In this document: piece after piece, positions 1 to 7,608 of the stretch
Numbering within the stretch: the stretch's first letter is position 1
Layout: every line of letters starts with the position of its first letter
Assembly: GCA_902796835.1 (NCBI GenBank)
Contig: CADBQP010000018.1
Coordinates: 1-41,197, forward strand
Length of the DNA stretch: 41,197 nt
Direction of reading: 5' to 3'
Origin: an uncultured Bacteroidales bacterium
GTDB taxonomy: Bacteria; Bacteroidota; Bacteroidia; Bacteroidales; Bacteroidaceae
Notes under the pieces: generated by a model
The model's database searches: none
What the model saw: the letters and a program-made list of their open reading frames with translations, nothing else
What the model was told of the DNA's origin: nothing
Program-made: the position numbers and the translations under genes

Positions 1-68
1 GAATCTGATTGTAAGCAAGCTTCCATCATCTTCTTACCAACATCAGAACACATCCTATCGGATGACAT
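1..68 (-). CDS. 5' end of an unidentified gene, cut by the window edge
   Basis: Reading the minus strand from an ATG at 66-68, 22 codons stay open to the window edge, beginning MSSDRMCSDVGKKMMEACLQ. The composition looks like ordinary coding sequence, but this is too little to assign a family. No clear TAnnTTTG promoter precedes it. Chance openness over 68 bases is quite possible, so this is only a candidate gene start. Confidence 0.35.
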   Translation of the reverse strand, partial: MSSDRMCSDVGKKMMEACLQSD

Positions 69-400
69 AACTTTCAAAAAGAAAAACAGTGAAAACCGAA
101 TGCAGAGTCAAACTGGTTTGAACTATGCTAAGGTGCATCCTGTTTTGCGCAGTGCGAAAAACCATCGGCAATTGCCTAAAAAACAAAATAGGTATTTACA
201 ATATTTACGCTGGCTAAGGTTTTTCTGCGAAGCAGGGTTTTTCTTTTGAGGTTTGGAAGAACGTAGTGAAGCGATGAGGAATGTGACTTAGGCTGAAGAA
301 CTTGTTCTTAAAGACAAAGGCACAGAACTTAGCGCAGGGCTCTGAAAAGAGCTGCAAAAAACGAGGTCGGAGATATTTTGAAAAAGTGCGTCAGTAGTTT
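69..400. other. Intergenic region without a recognisable gene
   Basis: No convincing open frame lies here. The stretch holds several small dyads: CAAACTGGTTTG near 108-119, GGCAATTGCC near 165-174, and AAGAACTTGTTCTT at about 297-310. The element GAAAAACC (about 157-164) also has complementary copies near 217-224 and 234-241. They could form RNA structure in the leader of the left-edge gene or in the 3' region of the dapB operon. I recognise no known RNA family. Confidence 0.4.
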
Positions 401-442
401 AAAAAAGTTCGGAGCTATTTCGAAATAGCTCCGAACTTTTTT
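401..442. terminator. 42-bp perfect palindrome, probable bidirectional terminator
   Basis: Every base from 401 to 442 pairs with its mirror base around 421/422. A GC-containing stem is flanked by A6 on the left and T on the right, followed by more T. Both strands therefore read as stem plus U-tract. It lies 18 bp beyond the wbqC-like stop codon and fits an intrinsic terminator for the dapB operon, and in the other orientation for anything entering from the left. Confidence 0.8.
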
Positions 443-460
443 TGTGTCTTAAGTCTGGGT

Positions 461-1099
461 TTATTCGCGGAAGCTCTGCCGGAGCACCAGGCGTGCTTCG
501 GGTCCCATGTTGAAAAGCAGGTCTATGATGCTGAGGTTGGGCAGGAAACCGTTTCGCTGGGCAAACACCTGATAGTAGGCCACGGGCCTGAAGTGGGGGT
601 CGTCTATGCTCACCTTGGGCCGAATGGTTTCGCGCAGGTCAATGAAGGAGGGGTCGTTGAGCCGGGGCTCTATGTAAGAGGTGTCGTTGATGGTTTTTTG
701 CGGTTCGAATTCAAGCAGATTGCACACGGTATGTTCGAGAGCCTCGTTGAAATCAACGAGAAAGCGCGGTGCCGACTTTTCGTAGAACGGCCTGAAGTCG
801 TCGGCATAGTAGTCGAAAAAGGGGCTGTTTTCGTAGGCGCTCACAATGGCGTTCCAGTGGAGGCTGCGCCATCGGCCGTGGTCGCTGATTCGAATATCGC
901 GGGTGCATGGTTTCAGGCCGTCTCCATGCACAATGGGTATGCTCAGAGCCAGCGGCCCGCTCTCGGCAGCAATCAGACAGCGGTTGCGATAGGTTTGTTT
1001 CACAAAGTGGTCGCACCGTTCCTCCACTACGTGGTGGCAGCAAAAGAGTTTGGTGTAGCTCTGCACCGGAGCCAGATAGGCCGACGTGAGCAAGATCAT
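461..1099 (-). CDS. WbqC-like family protein
   Basis: A 212-residue protein resembling the WbqC-like family (PF08889), whose members often sit with surface-polysaccharide or envelope genes; their biochemical role is poorly defined. The family-like N-terminus MILLTSAYLAPVQ fixes the start at 1099; a longer frame exists but would overlap the upstream gene. Conserved-looking aromatic and charged patches run throughout (for example WRSLHWNAIVSAYENSPFF at roughly residues 77-95). No signal peptide or membrane helix is evident. It is the last gene of the dapB - lepB - lepB-like - wbqC series, starting 19 bases after the preceding stop, and ends just before the 401-442 palindrome. Family call fairly firm; function unknown. 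Confidence 0.8.
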   Translation of the reverse strand: MILLTSAYLAPVQSYTKLFCCHHVVEERCDHFVKQTYRNRCLIAAESGPLALSIPIVHGDGLKPCTRDIRISDHGRWRSLHWNAIVSAYENSPFFDYYADDFRPFYEKSAPRFLVDFNEALEHTVCNLLEFEPQKTINDTSYIEPRLNDPSFIDLRETIRPKVSIDDPHFRPVAYYQVFAQRNGFLPNLSIIDLLFNMGPEARLVLRQSFRE

Positions 1100-1118
1100 A
1101 GGCAAGGGGGCTGTGAAG

Positions 1119-1613
1119 TTAGAGTTTCTTGAACCAGCGTCCGCCACGCATGGAAGGCAGAATGCTATAGTCGCTTTTCACGCTATAGCTAACGACGAAG
1201 GCACGCCCCACGAGCAGTGCGCGCGAAATGAACCCATAGGAGTTGCTGCCTCGTTCCATCCAGTAGTGGCCCTTGGGCACTATGGCCATGAGGTCCTTGG
1301 ACGTTTTGCGTTTCAGGCTGATTTGCTTGGCTCCCGGATGCCAGTATACGGTATCGCCCGGGGCTGCCAGGCAACGGTCTATCGTGGTGTGCTGGTTGTT
1401 GTCGGGCAGACGATAGGCTACATATTGCCTGATGGGCGAGCGACCCTGCAGATAGGCCAGCTTGTTCACCAGCACGCGGTCGCCAGCCATCAGTCCGGTG
1501 GGAGCGGCGGTGGAGTCGGTCAGCACATACTGCGTCACCACAAATGTGCGCAGGCCCACAATGACCAGCAGTGCCACAAAAAGGGGCAGTATGTATGTTT
1601 TGAAAAATTTCAC
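1119..1613 (-). CDS. Signal peptidase I-like paralog lacking the catalytic dyad
   Basis: A 164-residue S26-fold protein. An N-terminal membrane anchor (residues about 6-28) is followed by the substrate-binding strand motif GDRVLVNK, a box resembling the PGD region (RCLAAPGDTVYW), and a C-terminal SNSYGFISRALLVG segment matching the SRYFG...LVGK end of signal peptidases. Aligned on GD, the catalytic serine position (SSSL in the neighbouring enzyme) reads TAAPT, and the general-base lysine before RC (VKRC in the neighbour) is aspartate (IDRC). It is also much shorter than its neighbour. It therefore looks like a non-catalytic paralog; an alternative is a nearby serine (DST) serving instead. It follows lepB by 68 bases in the same operon. 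Confidence 0.75.
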   Translation of the reverse strand: MKFFKTYILPLFVALLVIVGLRTFVVTQYVLTDSTAAPTGLMAGDRVLVNKLAYLQGRSPIRQYVAYRLPDNNQHTTIDRCLAAPGDTVYWHPGAKQISLKRKTSKDLMAIVPKGHYWMERGSNSYGFISRALLVGRAFVVSYSVKSDYSILPSMRGGRWFKKL

Positions 1614-1681
1614 GTCGGATAGTTTTTATTTAAGGTGGTGGCAGGGTTTCTGTTGTAGCCGGGATGTGAGGGGAGGAGCGG

Positions 1682-3118
1682 TTAGTCGATTTTTGCCACC
1701 CACTTGAAAAGGCGGTTCCAGCGCACTTTGCCGTCGAACAGGCCATAGTCTTTGTCGAGCGAAAGCCACACAAAGAGAGGTTTGCCCACGATGTGGTCTT
1801 CGGGCACGAAGCCCCAGAAGCGTGAGTCGGCGCTGCGGTCGCGGTTGTCGCCTTGCATCCAATAGTAGTCGAGCTCGAAGGTGTAGTTTTGGGCTGGCTT
1901 GTTGTCGATGTAGATGGTGCCGTTTTTCACTTCGAGCCTGTGGCCTTCATAGGAGCGGATGCACCGTTCGTAGAGGGGCAGGTTGTCGAGCGACAGGGGC
2001 AGGGTGGCTCCCTTCTTGGGAATCCAGATGGGGCCGTAGTTGGCTGTGGTCCAACCTGTGCGCTTGTTGAGCGGATAGAGCCACTCGGCGGCAGGCTGGG
2101 CGGGAGCTATGCTCTCCACCAGGTCGGGATGGCTTTCGAAGTAGGCCTTTACATTGGCCGTGAGCGGCATGAGATAGGTGTTGGTGCCAGCCAGGTGCGT
2201 CTCCATGTCTTCGTCGGTGATGCCAAGTTCGTGTTTCAGCTCAGTGTCGAGATAGCTTTTGAACGTCACCTCGTACACATATTGTGCCTCTTTGGGCTCG
2301 GGCAGAGGGGTGCCGTCTATGTAGACAATGTTGTTGCGAATTTCGAGCGTTTGTCCCGGAAGTCCCACACAGCGCTTCACGTAGTTTTCGCGGCGGTCGG
2401 TGGGGCGGCTCACCACCTTGCCGAACTGCTCTGGGTTGGCCTCGATGTAGGCGCGTCCAGTCTCATAGATGCGGCGATAGAGGCTTTGCTGCTCCTCGTA
2501 GCTGCTCGAATCGTTGAGCGTGGCGGCGAGGCCCTCGGTGATTTGGTCGCCAATTTGGTAGGCCAGTCGGTAGAAGTCTTGGTTTTGGGCGGCAAGCGCC
2601 ACGGTGTCGCCCGATGGATAGTTGAAGACTACGATGTCGCTCAGCTGGGGATGGCCCAGGCCTTTCACCCGCCGATAGTCCCAGTGCGGTTTGTCCAGAT
2701 ACGACTTGCTGCCAGTCAGTGGCATGGTGTGTTGCGTCAGTGGCATGTAGAGCGGCGTTTGCGGTATGCGCGGGCCGTAGCTTACTTTTGACACCAGCAG
2801 GTAGTCGCCTGTGAGCAACGTCTTTTCGAGCGAGCTTGAGGGGATGACATAGTTTTGCAAGAAGAATTGGTTGATAAAATATACGGCCACCAGTGCAAAG
2901 ACAATGGCATCGACCCATCCCATGACGGTGCGCACGGTGCGGTTTTCCGACTTGCGCCACCATGTCCAGGGAATGAATTTGGTGATGTAGGCATCAATGA
3001 TGAAAGGCACCACGAGCAGTCCCCACCACGAGCCCACCCAATAGAGGAAGAGCAGGTAGAGCACCACAAAGATTGCGCAGCGCACAATGGCACCGGTTTT
3101 TGGTTTTTCGAAAGTCAT
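1682..3118 (-). CDS. lepB: Signal peptidase I
   Basis: A 478-residue membrane protease that removes signal peptides from exported preproteins at the periplasmic face of the inner membrane. Two or three hydrophobic segments occupy the first ~90 residues. The nucleophile is Ser96 in PSSSLEKTLLTGDYLLVSK, the general base is Lys248 in YVKRCVGLPG, and the closing box GDNRDRSADSRFWGFVPE lies near the C-terminus. It is long for the family because of a large insertion between the serine and lysine boxes and another after residue ~270, as is common in Bacteroidetes. It lies 39 bases downstream of dapB and is probably transcribed with it and with the catalytically degenerate paralog. Confidence 0.95.
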   Translation of the reverse strand: MTFEKPKTGAIVRCAIFVVLYLLFLYWVGSWWGLLVVPFIIDAYITKFIPWTWWRKSENRTVRTVMGWVDAIVFALVAVYFINQFFLQNYVIPSSSLEKTLLTGDYLLVSKVSYGPRIPQTPLYMPLTQHTMPLTGSKSYLDKPHWDYRRVKGLGHPQLSDIVVFNYPSGDTVALAAQNQDFYRLAYQIGDQITEGLAATLNDSSSYEEQQSLYRRIYETGRAYIEANPEQFGKVVSRPTDRRENYVKRCVGLPGQTLEIRNNIVYIDGTPLPEPKEAQYVYEVTFKSYLDTELKHELGITDEDMETHLAGTNTYLMPLTANVKAYFESHPDLVESIAPAQPAAEWLYPLNKRTGWTTANYGPIWIPKKGATLPLSLDNLPLYERCIRSYEGHRLEVKNGTIYIDNKPAQNYTFELDYYWMQGDNRDRSADSRFWGFVPEDHIVGKPLFVWLSLDKDYGLFDGKVRWNRLFKWVAKID

Positions 3119-3157
3119 ATTGTGAAGAAGAATATGCGTTGTTGTTGTTTGTGAAGT

Positions 3158-3913
3158 CTAAAATTCGAAGAGGTCGTCGGTGGTGAGCAGTCCGGAGTGG
3201 GTGGCCGTGAATTCGGCAGCCAGCACGGCTCCCAGCGCGAAGCCTCGGCGGTTGTGTGCGCTGTGGGTGATGCTGATGGTGTCTTCGGGGCTGTCGTATG
3301 TAATGGTGTGTATGCCAGCCACCTCGCCTCGGCGCACGGCATCGACGCGCAGCATTTGTTCGGGGCAGTCTGTGGTTCCCTCGCGCATGCCGTCGGCCTT
3401 GAAGACCACGCCTTTCTGCCAGCCTTTCTTGCGGTCGAGACGCTCCACAATTTGCTCGGCCAGGGTGATGGCCGTGCCACTGGGGGCGTCGAGCTTGTGA
3501 ACGTGGTGGGTCTCTTGCAGGCTTACGTTATATTGCGGAAAGGCGTTCATGATCTTGGCCAGCTTTTTGTTGACGGCGCTGAATATGGCAACACCCAGGC
3601 TGAAGTTGGAGGCCCAAAACAAGGTGTGGCCCTCTTCGCGGCACAGGCGCTCCACGTCGGCCCCATGGTTGGCCATCCAGCCAGTGGAGCCGCTCACCAC
3701 CTTCACTCCTTGTGCAAAGGCGCGCAGGTAGTTGTCGTAGGCTGCTGTGGGCGAAGTAAACTCTATGGCCACATCGGCGCTTCGAAAGGCATCGCTTTCG
3801 AAGTCGGCCTGGTTGTCGATGTCGATGATGCACACTATTTCGTGTCCGCGGCTCAGGGCTATTTCCTCAATCATGTGGCCCATTTTGCCGTATCCTATCA
3901 AGGCTATTTTCAT
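3158..3913 (-). CDS. dapB: 4-hydroxy-tetrahydrodipicolinate reductase
   Basis: A 251-residue cytoplasmic enzyme reducing the DapA product to tetrahydrodipicolinate with NAD(P)H in the lysine/diaminopimelate pathway. The Rossmann nucleotide loop GYGKMGH is at residues 7-13. The catalytic and substrate segment ETHHVHKLDAPSGTA (about 134-148) carries the family histidine pair, lysine and the DAPSGTA loop. Length is normal. It is first in a minus-strand operon with signal peptidase genes and a WbqC-like gene, and a TAACTTCG promoter element lies about 26 bases upstream of its ATG. Diaminopimelate supply and protein export share only the envelope as a theme. Confidence 0.96.
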   Translation of the reverse strand: MKIALIGYGKMGHMIEEIALSRGHEIVCIIDIDNQADFESDAFRSADVAIEFTSPTAAYDNYLRAFAQGVKVVSGSTGWMANHGADVERLCREEGHTLFWASNFSLGVAIFSAVNKKLAKIMNAFPQYNVSLQETHHVHKLDAPSGTAITLAEQIVERLDRKKGWQKGVVFKADGMREGTTDCPEQMLRVDAVRRGEVAGIHTITYDSPEDTISITHSAHNRRGFALGAVLAAEFTATHSGLLTTDDLFEF

Positions 3914-3938
3914 GTTTCGGAATTGAAATTTGACGGGG

Positions 3939-3946
3939 CGAAGTTA
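3939..3946 (-). promoter_or_regulatory. -7 promoter element for the dapB operon
   Basis: On the minus strand this reads TAACTTCG, one base off the Bacteroidetes TAnnTTTG consensus. It is placed to give a leader of roughly 20 bases before dapB. No good -33 TTTG was seen. Confidence 0.5.
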
Positions 3947-3978
3947 CACATTTATTGCGGATTAGCCGCGCCTCGGCC

Positions 3979-4021
3979 TAAAAAAGAGGCTGCCCCTGCC
4001 TCGATGGACAGATGCAGCCTT
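3979..4021 (-). terminator. Terminator of the BtuG-like gene
   Basis: On the minus strand AGGCTGC (4020-4014) pairs with GCAGCCT (3993-3987) across a loop of about 20 bases and is followed by CTTTTTT. It starts about 30 bases after the BtuG-like stop codon and separates that riboswitch-controlled unit from the dapB operon, which has its own promoter. Confidence 0.65.
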
Positions 4022-4052
4022 AGTCAGCGGAGCCCGGGCGGGGCGCAATCGC

Positions 4053-5084
4053 TTATTCAAAGATGAGGGCAAAGGGGTTGTAGCCCGCTTTGTATGAATT
4101 CAGGAGCACTCCCTCGGCGGAGTATTCGTGGATGCCTCCCTCGGCATCGTAGCCGGCATCGGTGTGGCCCACAAATACATGGCCCGAATGGGGGTTGACG
4201 GTAATGAACGATGGATTGGTCGGCATGCTGCCCGTACCAAAGGGGTGAGTATCGGCCGTGGCCGAAAGGGTGGAGCAGGTGGCATAGCTAACCGCGGGCC
4301 GACTGCCTTCGTAGGTGGAGTGAACCACAAAGAGCGTGTGGTCTTTGGCGGCAATGTAGGTGCCGGGGCAGAAGGCCGTGGCCACGTCGGCAGGCGAAAT
4401 GCGATAAACGGTAGAGGGAATGTCGCTGTAGTTTCCCGAACAAACCACGAAGACGTTGCCCGAGGCATCGGCGGCCATCTGATTGTAGGGATTGGTGCCC
4501 ACACTGATTTCTTTGCTCCCGGCGGGAGTGAGGTTGTGAGGGTCGACCTTCACGATGCGATTACCGTCGGTGAAGACGCCATAGGTTCCGCCAATGGTTA
4601 CGTAGATAAACCCGTTGGCCACCACGGCGCCATAGGGGTTTGGACCTACATAGAGCGCATCCGTGATACGCTTTGAGCTGGGGTCTATGCAAAACACGGA
4701 GTCGGCTCCCACGACATAGAGTTTGCCCTGTGTCGACACCACAGCCTGGGGAGCGCTCACCCGAATGCTGTCTTCCACCTGCTGCGTGGCCATGTTGACC
4801 ACCTTCAGGAGGTTGGAGCCAAAGCAGGCCACATAGGCGTGTTGCCCCACTGCAACGCCGCCTTGCGGAGTGTCGGAAAGCGGACCACAGTTTGAAACCG
4901 TGCCGCTCTCGAAGTCGATGTAGCCGAGCGAGGCATTGTTGCGGCCCCATAGGCCTTGATTAATCACAAATGCTCCGCGCGAGACAGGCTGGGCAGGAGC
5001 GTCGTTGTCGTTGGAATCTTCGCACGAAGAGAGGCCCGCAGCTGTGAGCGTCAGACCAAGAAACCAGAAAAAAAGTTTTTTCAT
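4053..5084 (-). CDS. BtuG-like surface cobalamin-binding lipoprotein (beta-propeller)
   Basis: A 343-residue lipoprotein. The signal peptide ends in a LSSC lipobox (Cys21) followed by EDSNDND, an acidic stretch of the kind that directs lipoproteins to the cell surface in Bacteroidetes. The rest consists of YncE/DUF5074-like beta-propeller blades with repeated GxxPYG / VGTNPYN / V.NPHSGHVFVGHTDAG segments. BtuG proteins of this architecture bind B12 tightly and pass it to the BtuB receptor. The cobalamin riboswitch directly upstream on the same strand strongly supports a B12 role. Unlike typical loci, no btuB lies beside it: the gene has its own promoter and terminator. Without the riboswitch, a generic YncE-like surface propeller would be the fallback call. 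Confidence 0.8.
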   Translation of the reverse strand: MKKLFFWFLGLTLTAAGLSSCEDSNDNDAPAQPVSRGAFVINQGLWGRNNASLGYIDFESGTVSNCGPLSDTPQGGVAVGQHAYVACFGSNLLKVVNMATQQVEDSIRVSAPQAVVSTQGKLYVVGADSVFCIDPSSKRITDALYVGPNPYGAVVANGFIYVTIGGTYGVFTDGNRIVKVDPHNLTPAGSKEISVGTNPYNQMAADASGNVFVVCSGNYSDIPSTVYRISPADVATAFCPGTYIAAKDHTLFVVHSTYEGSRPAVSYATCSTLSATADTHPFGTGSMPTNPSFITVNPHSGHVFVGHTDAGYDAEGGIHEYSAEGVLLNSYKAGYNPFALIFE

Positions 5085-5314
5085 AAGAAACAGAAAAGAG
5101 TTTTTAGAGATGAATAAATGCGTTATGCCGACCGTCCGTCCCTCTCACGTCAGCAATGACCCAATCGCAAAAGGACACATGGCAGGCTCGCTTAGAGGCA
5201 AGCCGGGCCGTGTTGCCATTTTGCAGACATGGCGCGTGTGTGTGAGGATGCCGCATCTCTTAACTCCCGAAGAAAGCGACTGGCGCAGCTCGCAGAGAGC
5301 CGCAGTCGGGCAGA
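5085..5314 (-). other. Leader between the cobalamin aptamer and the BtuG-like start
   Basis: About 230 bases separate the B12 box from the ATG. A hairpin candidate at 5278-5307 pairs GACTG..GGCTC with GAGC..CAGTC just after the aptamer and could be part of the expression platform. No strong U-tract follows it, so control of translation or of a longer-range structure is as likely as termination. I see no other gene here. Confidence 0.45.
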
Positions 5315-5557
5315 CGAATGGCAGGTCTTCTGACTCGTTCGTGTTCCGATGCCTTCCCGTGTTGCTGCCCAACGCCGCAGGCGACTCTAAACCCACGCTC
5401 GCCGCGTTTGGCCACAGTGGCTTTGCCTCTGGGGCAAAAATCGGAACCATAAAAAAGAACTCACAGCAGCGGGAACTGTTGCCGACTTGCACGGCATTCC
5501 CTCTTGGCGTCCACAGCCAGCCCCATAAAGAGAAGCGGGCGGCGGGCGAACCATTCG
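5315..5557 (-). promoter_or_regulatory. Cobalamin (B12) riboswitch aptamer
   Basis: On the minus strand the diagnostic pieces occur in the right order: GGGAATGCCGTGCAAGTCGG with CAACAGTTCCCGCTGCTGTGA (about 5500-5461), then AAAGCCACTGTGGC (about 5425-5410), GGGAAGGC near 5357-5350, and the B12 box GTCAGAAGACCTGCC ending at 5321. The closing P1 stem is CGAATGG (5557-5551) with CCATTCG (5321-5315). The aptamer sits in the leader of the BtuG-like gene, so adenosylcobalamin or a related form should repress it. Confidence 0.95.
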
Positions 5558-5561
5558 ACAG

Positions 5562-5592
5562 CAAAAATACAAAAAACAGTTGGCCCGACAAA
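5562..5592 (-). promoter_or_regulatory. Promoter of the cobalamin riboswitch transcript
   Basis: On the minus strand TTTG (5592-5589), a 19-base spacer and TATTTTTG (5569-5562) fit the Bacteroidetes -33/-7 consensus. Transcription would begin near 5557, at the first base pair of the aptamer P1 stem. The spacer is itself a unit of the 21-bp repeat. Confidence 0.8.
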
Positions 5593-5652
5593 AAAAACAG
5601 TTGGCTCGACAGAAAAAACAGTTGGCTCGACAGAACAGAGAATTGAGCCAAC
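5577..5652. repeat. 21-bp phased repeat, locus A (four cores)
   Basis: Three tandem units read CAGTTGGCYCGACARAAAAAA, starting at 5577, 5598 and 5619. A fourth, inverted core (TTGAGCCAA) keeps the register: GGCTC at 5624 and GAGCC at 5645 are 21 bp apart. The array overlaps the riboswitch promoter on the minus strand. Confidence 0.9.
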
Positions 5653-5777
5653 CCTCTGCCCGGCATGCCCCATCGTTTTCAAAAAGTCTGCATCGCCGTT
5701 GTCTTGAGTTGAGGCACTTGGGAGAGAAACCGCTTTCGAAAAATGCAGAGAAGGGCCTCCGATTTCCAAATAATTCG

Positions 5778-5785
5778 TATCTTCG
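5778..5785 (+). promoter_or_regulatory. -7 promoter element for the MerR-type gene
   Basis: TATCTTCG matches seven of eight TAnnTTTG positions and lies 21 bases before the ATG. No clear -33 TTTG is at the expected distance. Confidence 0.5.
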
Positions 5786-5806
5786 CCGCAAACAACGCAA
5801 AAGCCT

Positions 5807-6154
5807 ATGCTCAACTTAGACAAAGACCTCAAGCTCTATTATTCGATAGGCGAGGTGGCCAAAATTTTTGGTGTGAACGAAACCCTGCTGCGCTTTTGGG
5901 AGAAAGAATTTCCCAAACAAATCAATCCGCGCAAGTCGGGCCGCAACGTGCGTCAGTATACGAAGGAAGATATTGAGCAAATACGCATCATCTATAATCT
6001 GGTGAAAGGCCGCGGGCTCAAAATAGCCGCCGCACGCGAAATTCTGAAGAAAAACAAAGAAGGAGTGCAGCAAGAAACCGAAGTCGTGGAACGCTTGCGT
6101 GCCATACGTGCCGAGCTTGTGGAACTGCGCACCGCCCTCGGAGTGCTCGGATAG
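5807..6154 (+). CDS. MerR-family transcriptional regulator
   Basis: A 115-residue DNA-binding protein. The winged-helix MerR head occupies about residues 10-80 (YYSIGEVAKIFGVNETLLRF, then the wing and the helix YTKEDIEQIRIIYNLVKGRG), followed by a short coiled-coil from ~85 to 110. There is no C-terminal effector domain and no cysteine metal site, so the signal cannot be read from the sequence; small forms like this are common in Bacteroidetes. It precedes radA by 12 bases and is likely co-transcribed with it. Whether it controls radA or the divergent B12 gene is unknown. Confidence 0.88.
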   Translation: MLNLDKDLKLYYSIGEVAKIFGVNETLLRFWEKEFPKQINPRKSGRNVRQYTKEDIEQIRIIYNLVKGRGLKIAAAREILKKNKEGVQQETEVVERLRAIRAELVELRTALGVLG

Positions 6155-6166
6155 CCTGTTGCTGCC

Positions 6167-7552
6167 ATGCCAAAAACCAGAAAAGCCTACGTTTGCAGCA
6201 ATTGCGGACAAGAGTCGGCCAAGTGGGTGGGCAAATGCCCAGCGTGTGGCCAGTGGAACACCTTTCAGGAAATCACCATAGCCCCCGAAACACGCGTGTC
6301 GGCAGCCTCGGCGCGCGTGAGCGAGGCGTTGCCCGGCGGCGAACGCAGAGCCAAGCCCATCGTGCTGTCGCAAGTTTCGGCCCACGAAGAGCCCCGCATC
6401 GATGTGTGCGACTCAGAACTCAACCGAGTGCTGGGCGGTGGACTGGTGCGCGGATCGCTCACCCTGCTCGGCGGCGAACCAGGAATCGGAAAGTCAACCC
6501 TCCTGCTGCAAACCTGCCTGCGCATGCAGCAAGAGCGCATACTCTACGTGAGCGGCGAAGAGAGCGAACACCAAATCAAGCTGCGTGCCGACCGCATAGG
6601 CACCGAGGCAGGACATTGCGTGCTCTTTTGTGAGACCGAGCTCGAGCGCATCTTTGCAGAGCTCAAAAACGTGAAGCCCGACGTCGTTGTCATCGACTCC
6701 ATACAAACCATCTACACCTCGACCCTCGACAGCGCGCCAGGCTCGCTCACACAGGTCAGAGAATGTGCTGCCAGCATCCTCAAATATGCCAAGCAGTCGC
6801 ACATTCCCGTCATCATCATAGGCCACATCACCAAGGACGGAAGCATAGCCGGACCTAAAATTCTCGAACACATTGTCGACACCGTGCTGCAGTTTGAGGG
6901 CGACAACCACTACTACTATCGTGTGCTCAGAAGCATCAAGAACCGCTTCGGAAGCACGGCCGAACTTGGCATCTACGAAATGCGCAACGACGGACTGCAA
7001 CCCGTGGAGAACCCGTCGGGCCTGCTGCTCACAGCCGAGAGTCGCGAACTCAGCGGTGTGGCCATAGCCTCGGCAATAGAGGGCGTGCGCCCCTTCCTCA
7101 TAGAGACACAGGCTCTCGTGAGCACGGCAGCCTATGGCACTCCGCAGCGCACCTCTACAGGCTTCGACACTCGACGCCTCAACATGCTCTTGGCCGTGCT
7201 CGAAAAACGCGTGGGCTTCAAACTGGCTCAAAAGGACGTGTTCCTAAACATAGCCGGGGGCATCCGAGTGAGCGACCCAGCCATCGACCTAAGCGTCATA
7301 GCCGCCGTATTGTCGAGCAACGTGGACACTCCCATCGACCGCGACGTCTGCATGGCAGGCGAAGTGGGACTCAGTGGCGAAATACGCCCCATATCGCGTA
7401 TAGGACAACGCATTGGCGAGGCTCAGAAATTAGGGTTTAAGCGCATGATAATGCCAGCGTCGAACCTGAAAGGGCTCGATAGCTCGCATACACAAATAGA
7501 GCTCGTTCCAGTAAGCAGGGTGGAGGAAGCCCTGCGCAACCTTTTCGGGTAA
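6167..7552 (+). CDS. radA: DNA repair ATPase RadA
   Basis: A 461-residue RecA-like branch-migration ATPase of recombinational repair. The zinc ribbon uses Cys10, Cys13, Cys24 and Cys27. The Walker A loop GEPGIGKST is at 103-111, the Walker B region VVVIDSIQ near 173-180, and the RadA-specific KNRFG motif at 258-262. A Lon-protease-like C-terminal domain follows (about 300-455). Length is standard. It lies between the MerR-like gene and a flavoprotein gene on the same strand with no terminator seen, so all three may share a transcript. Confidence 0.97.
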   Translation: MPKTRKAYVCSNCGQESAKWVGKCPACGQWNTFQEITIAPETRVSAASARVSEALPGGERRAKPIVLSQVSAHEEPRIDVCDSELNRVLGGGLVRGSLTLLGGEPGIGKSTLLLQTCLRMQQERILYVSGEESEHQIKLRADRIGTEAGHCVLFCETELERIFAELKNVKPDVVVIDSIQTIYTSTLDSAPGSLTQVRECAASILKYAKQSHIPVIIIGHITKDGSIAGPKILEHIVDTVLQFEGDNHYYYRVLRSIKNRFGSTAELGIYEMRNDGLQPVENPSGLLLTAESRELSGVAIASAIEGVRPFLIETQALVSTAAYGTPQRTSTGFDTRRLNMLLAVLEKRVGFKLAQKDVFLNIAGGIRVSDPAIDLSVIAAVLSSNVDTPIDRDVCMAGEVGLSGEIRPISRIGQRIGEAQKLGFKRMIMPASNLKGLDSSHTQIELVPVSRVEEALRNLFG

Positions 7553-7608
7553 GAGAGAATTAAGAAGCTGCCTACACAAACCAAGATAATCGCAGACATC
7601 AGCACAAT

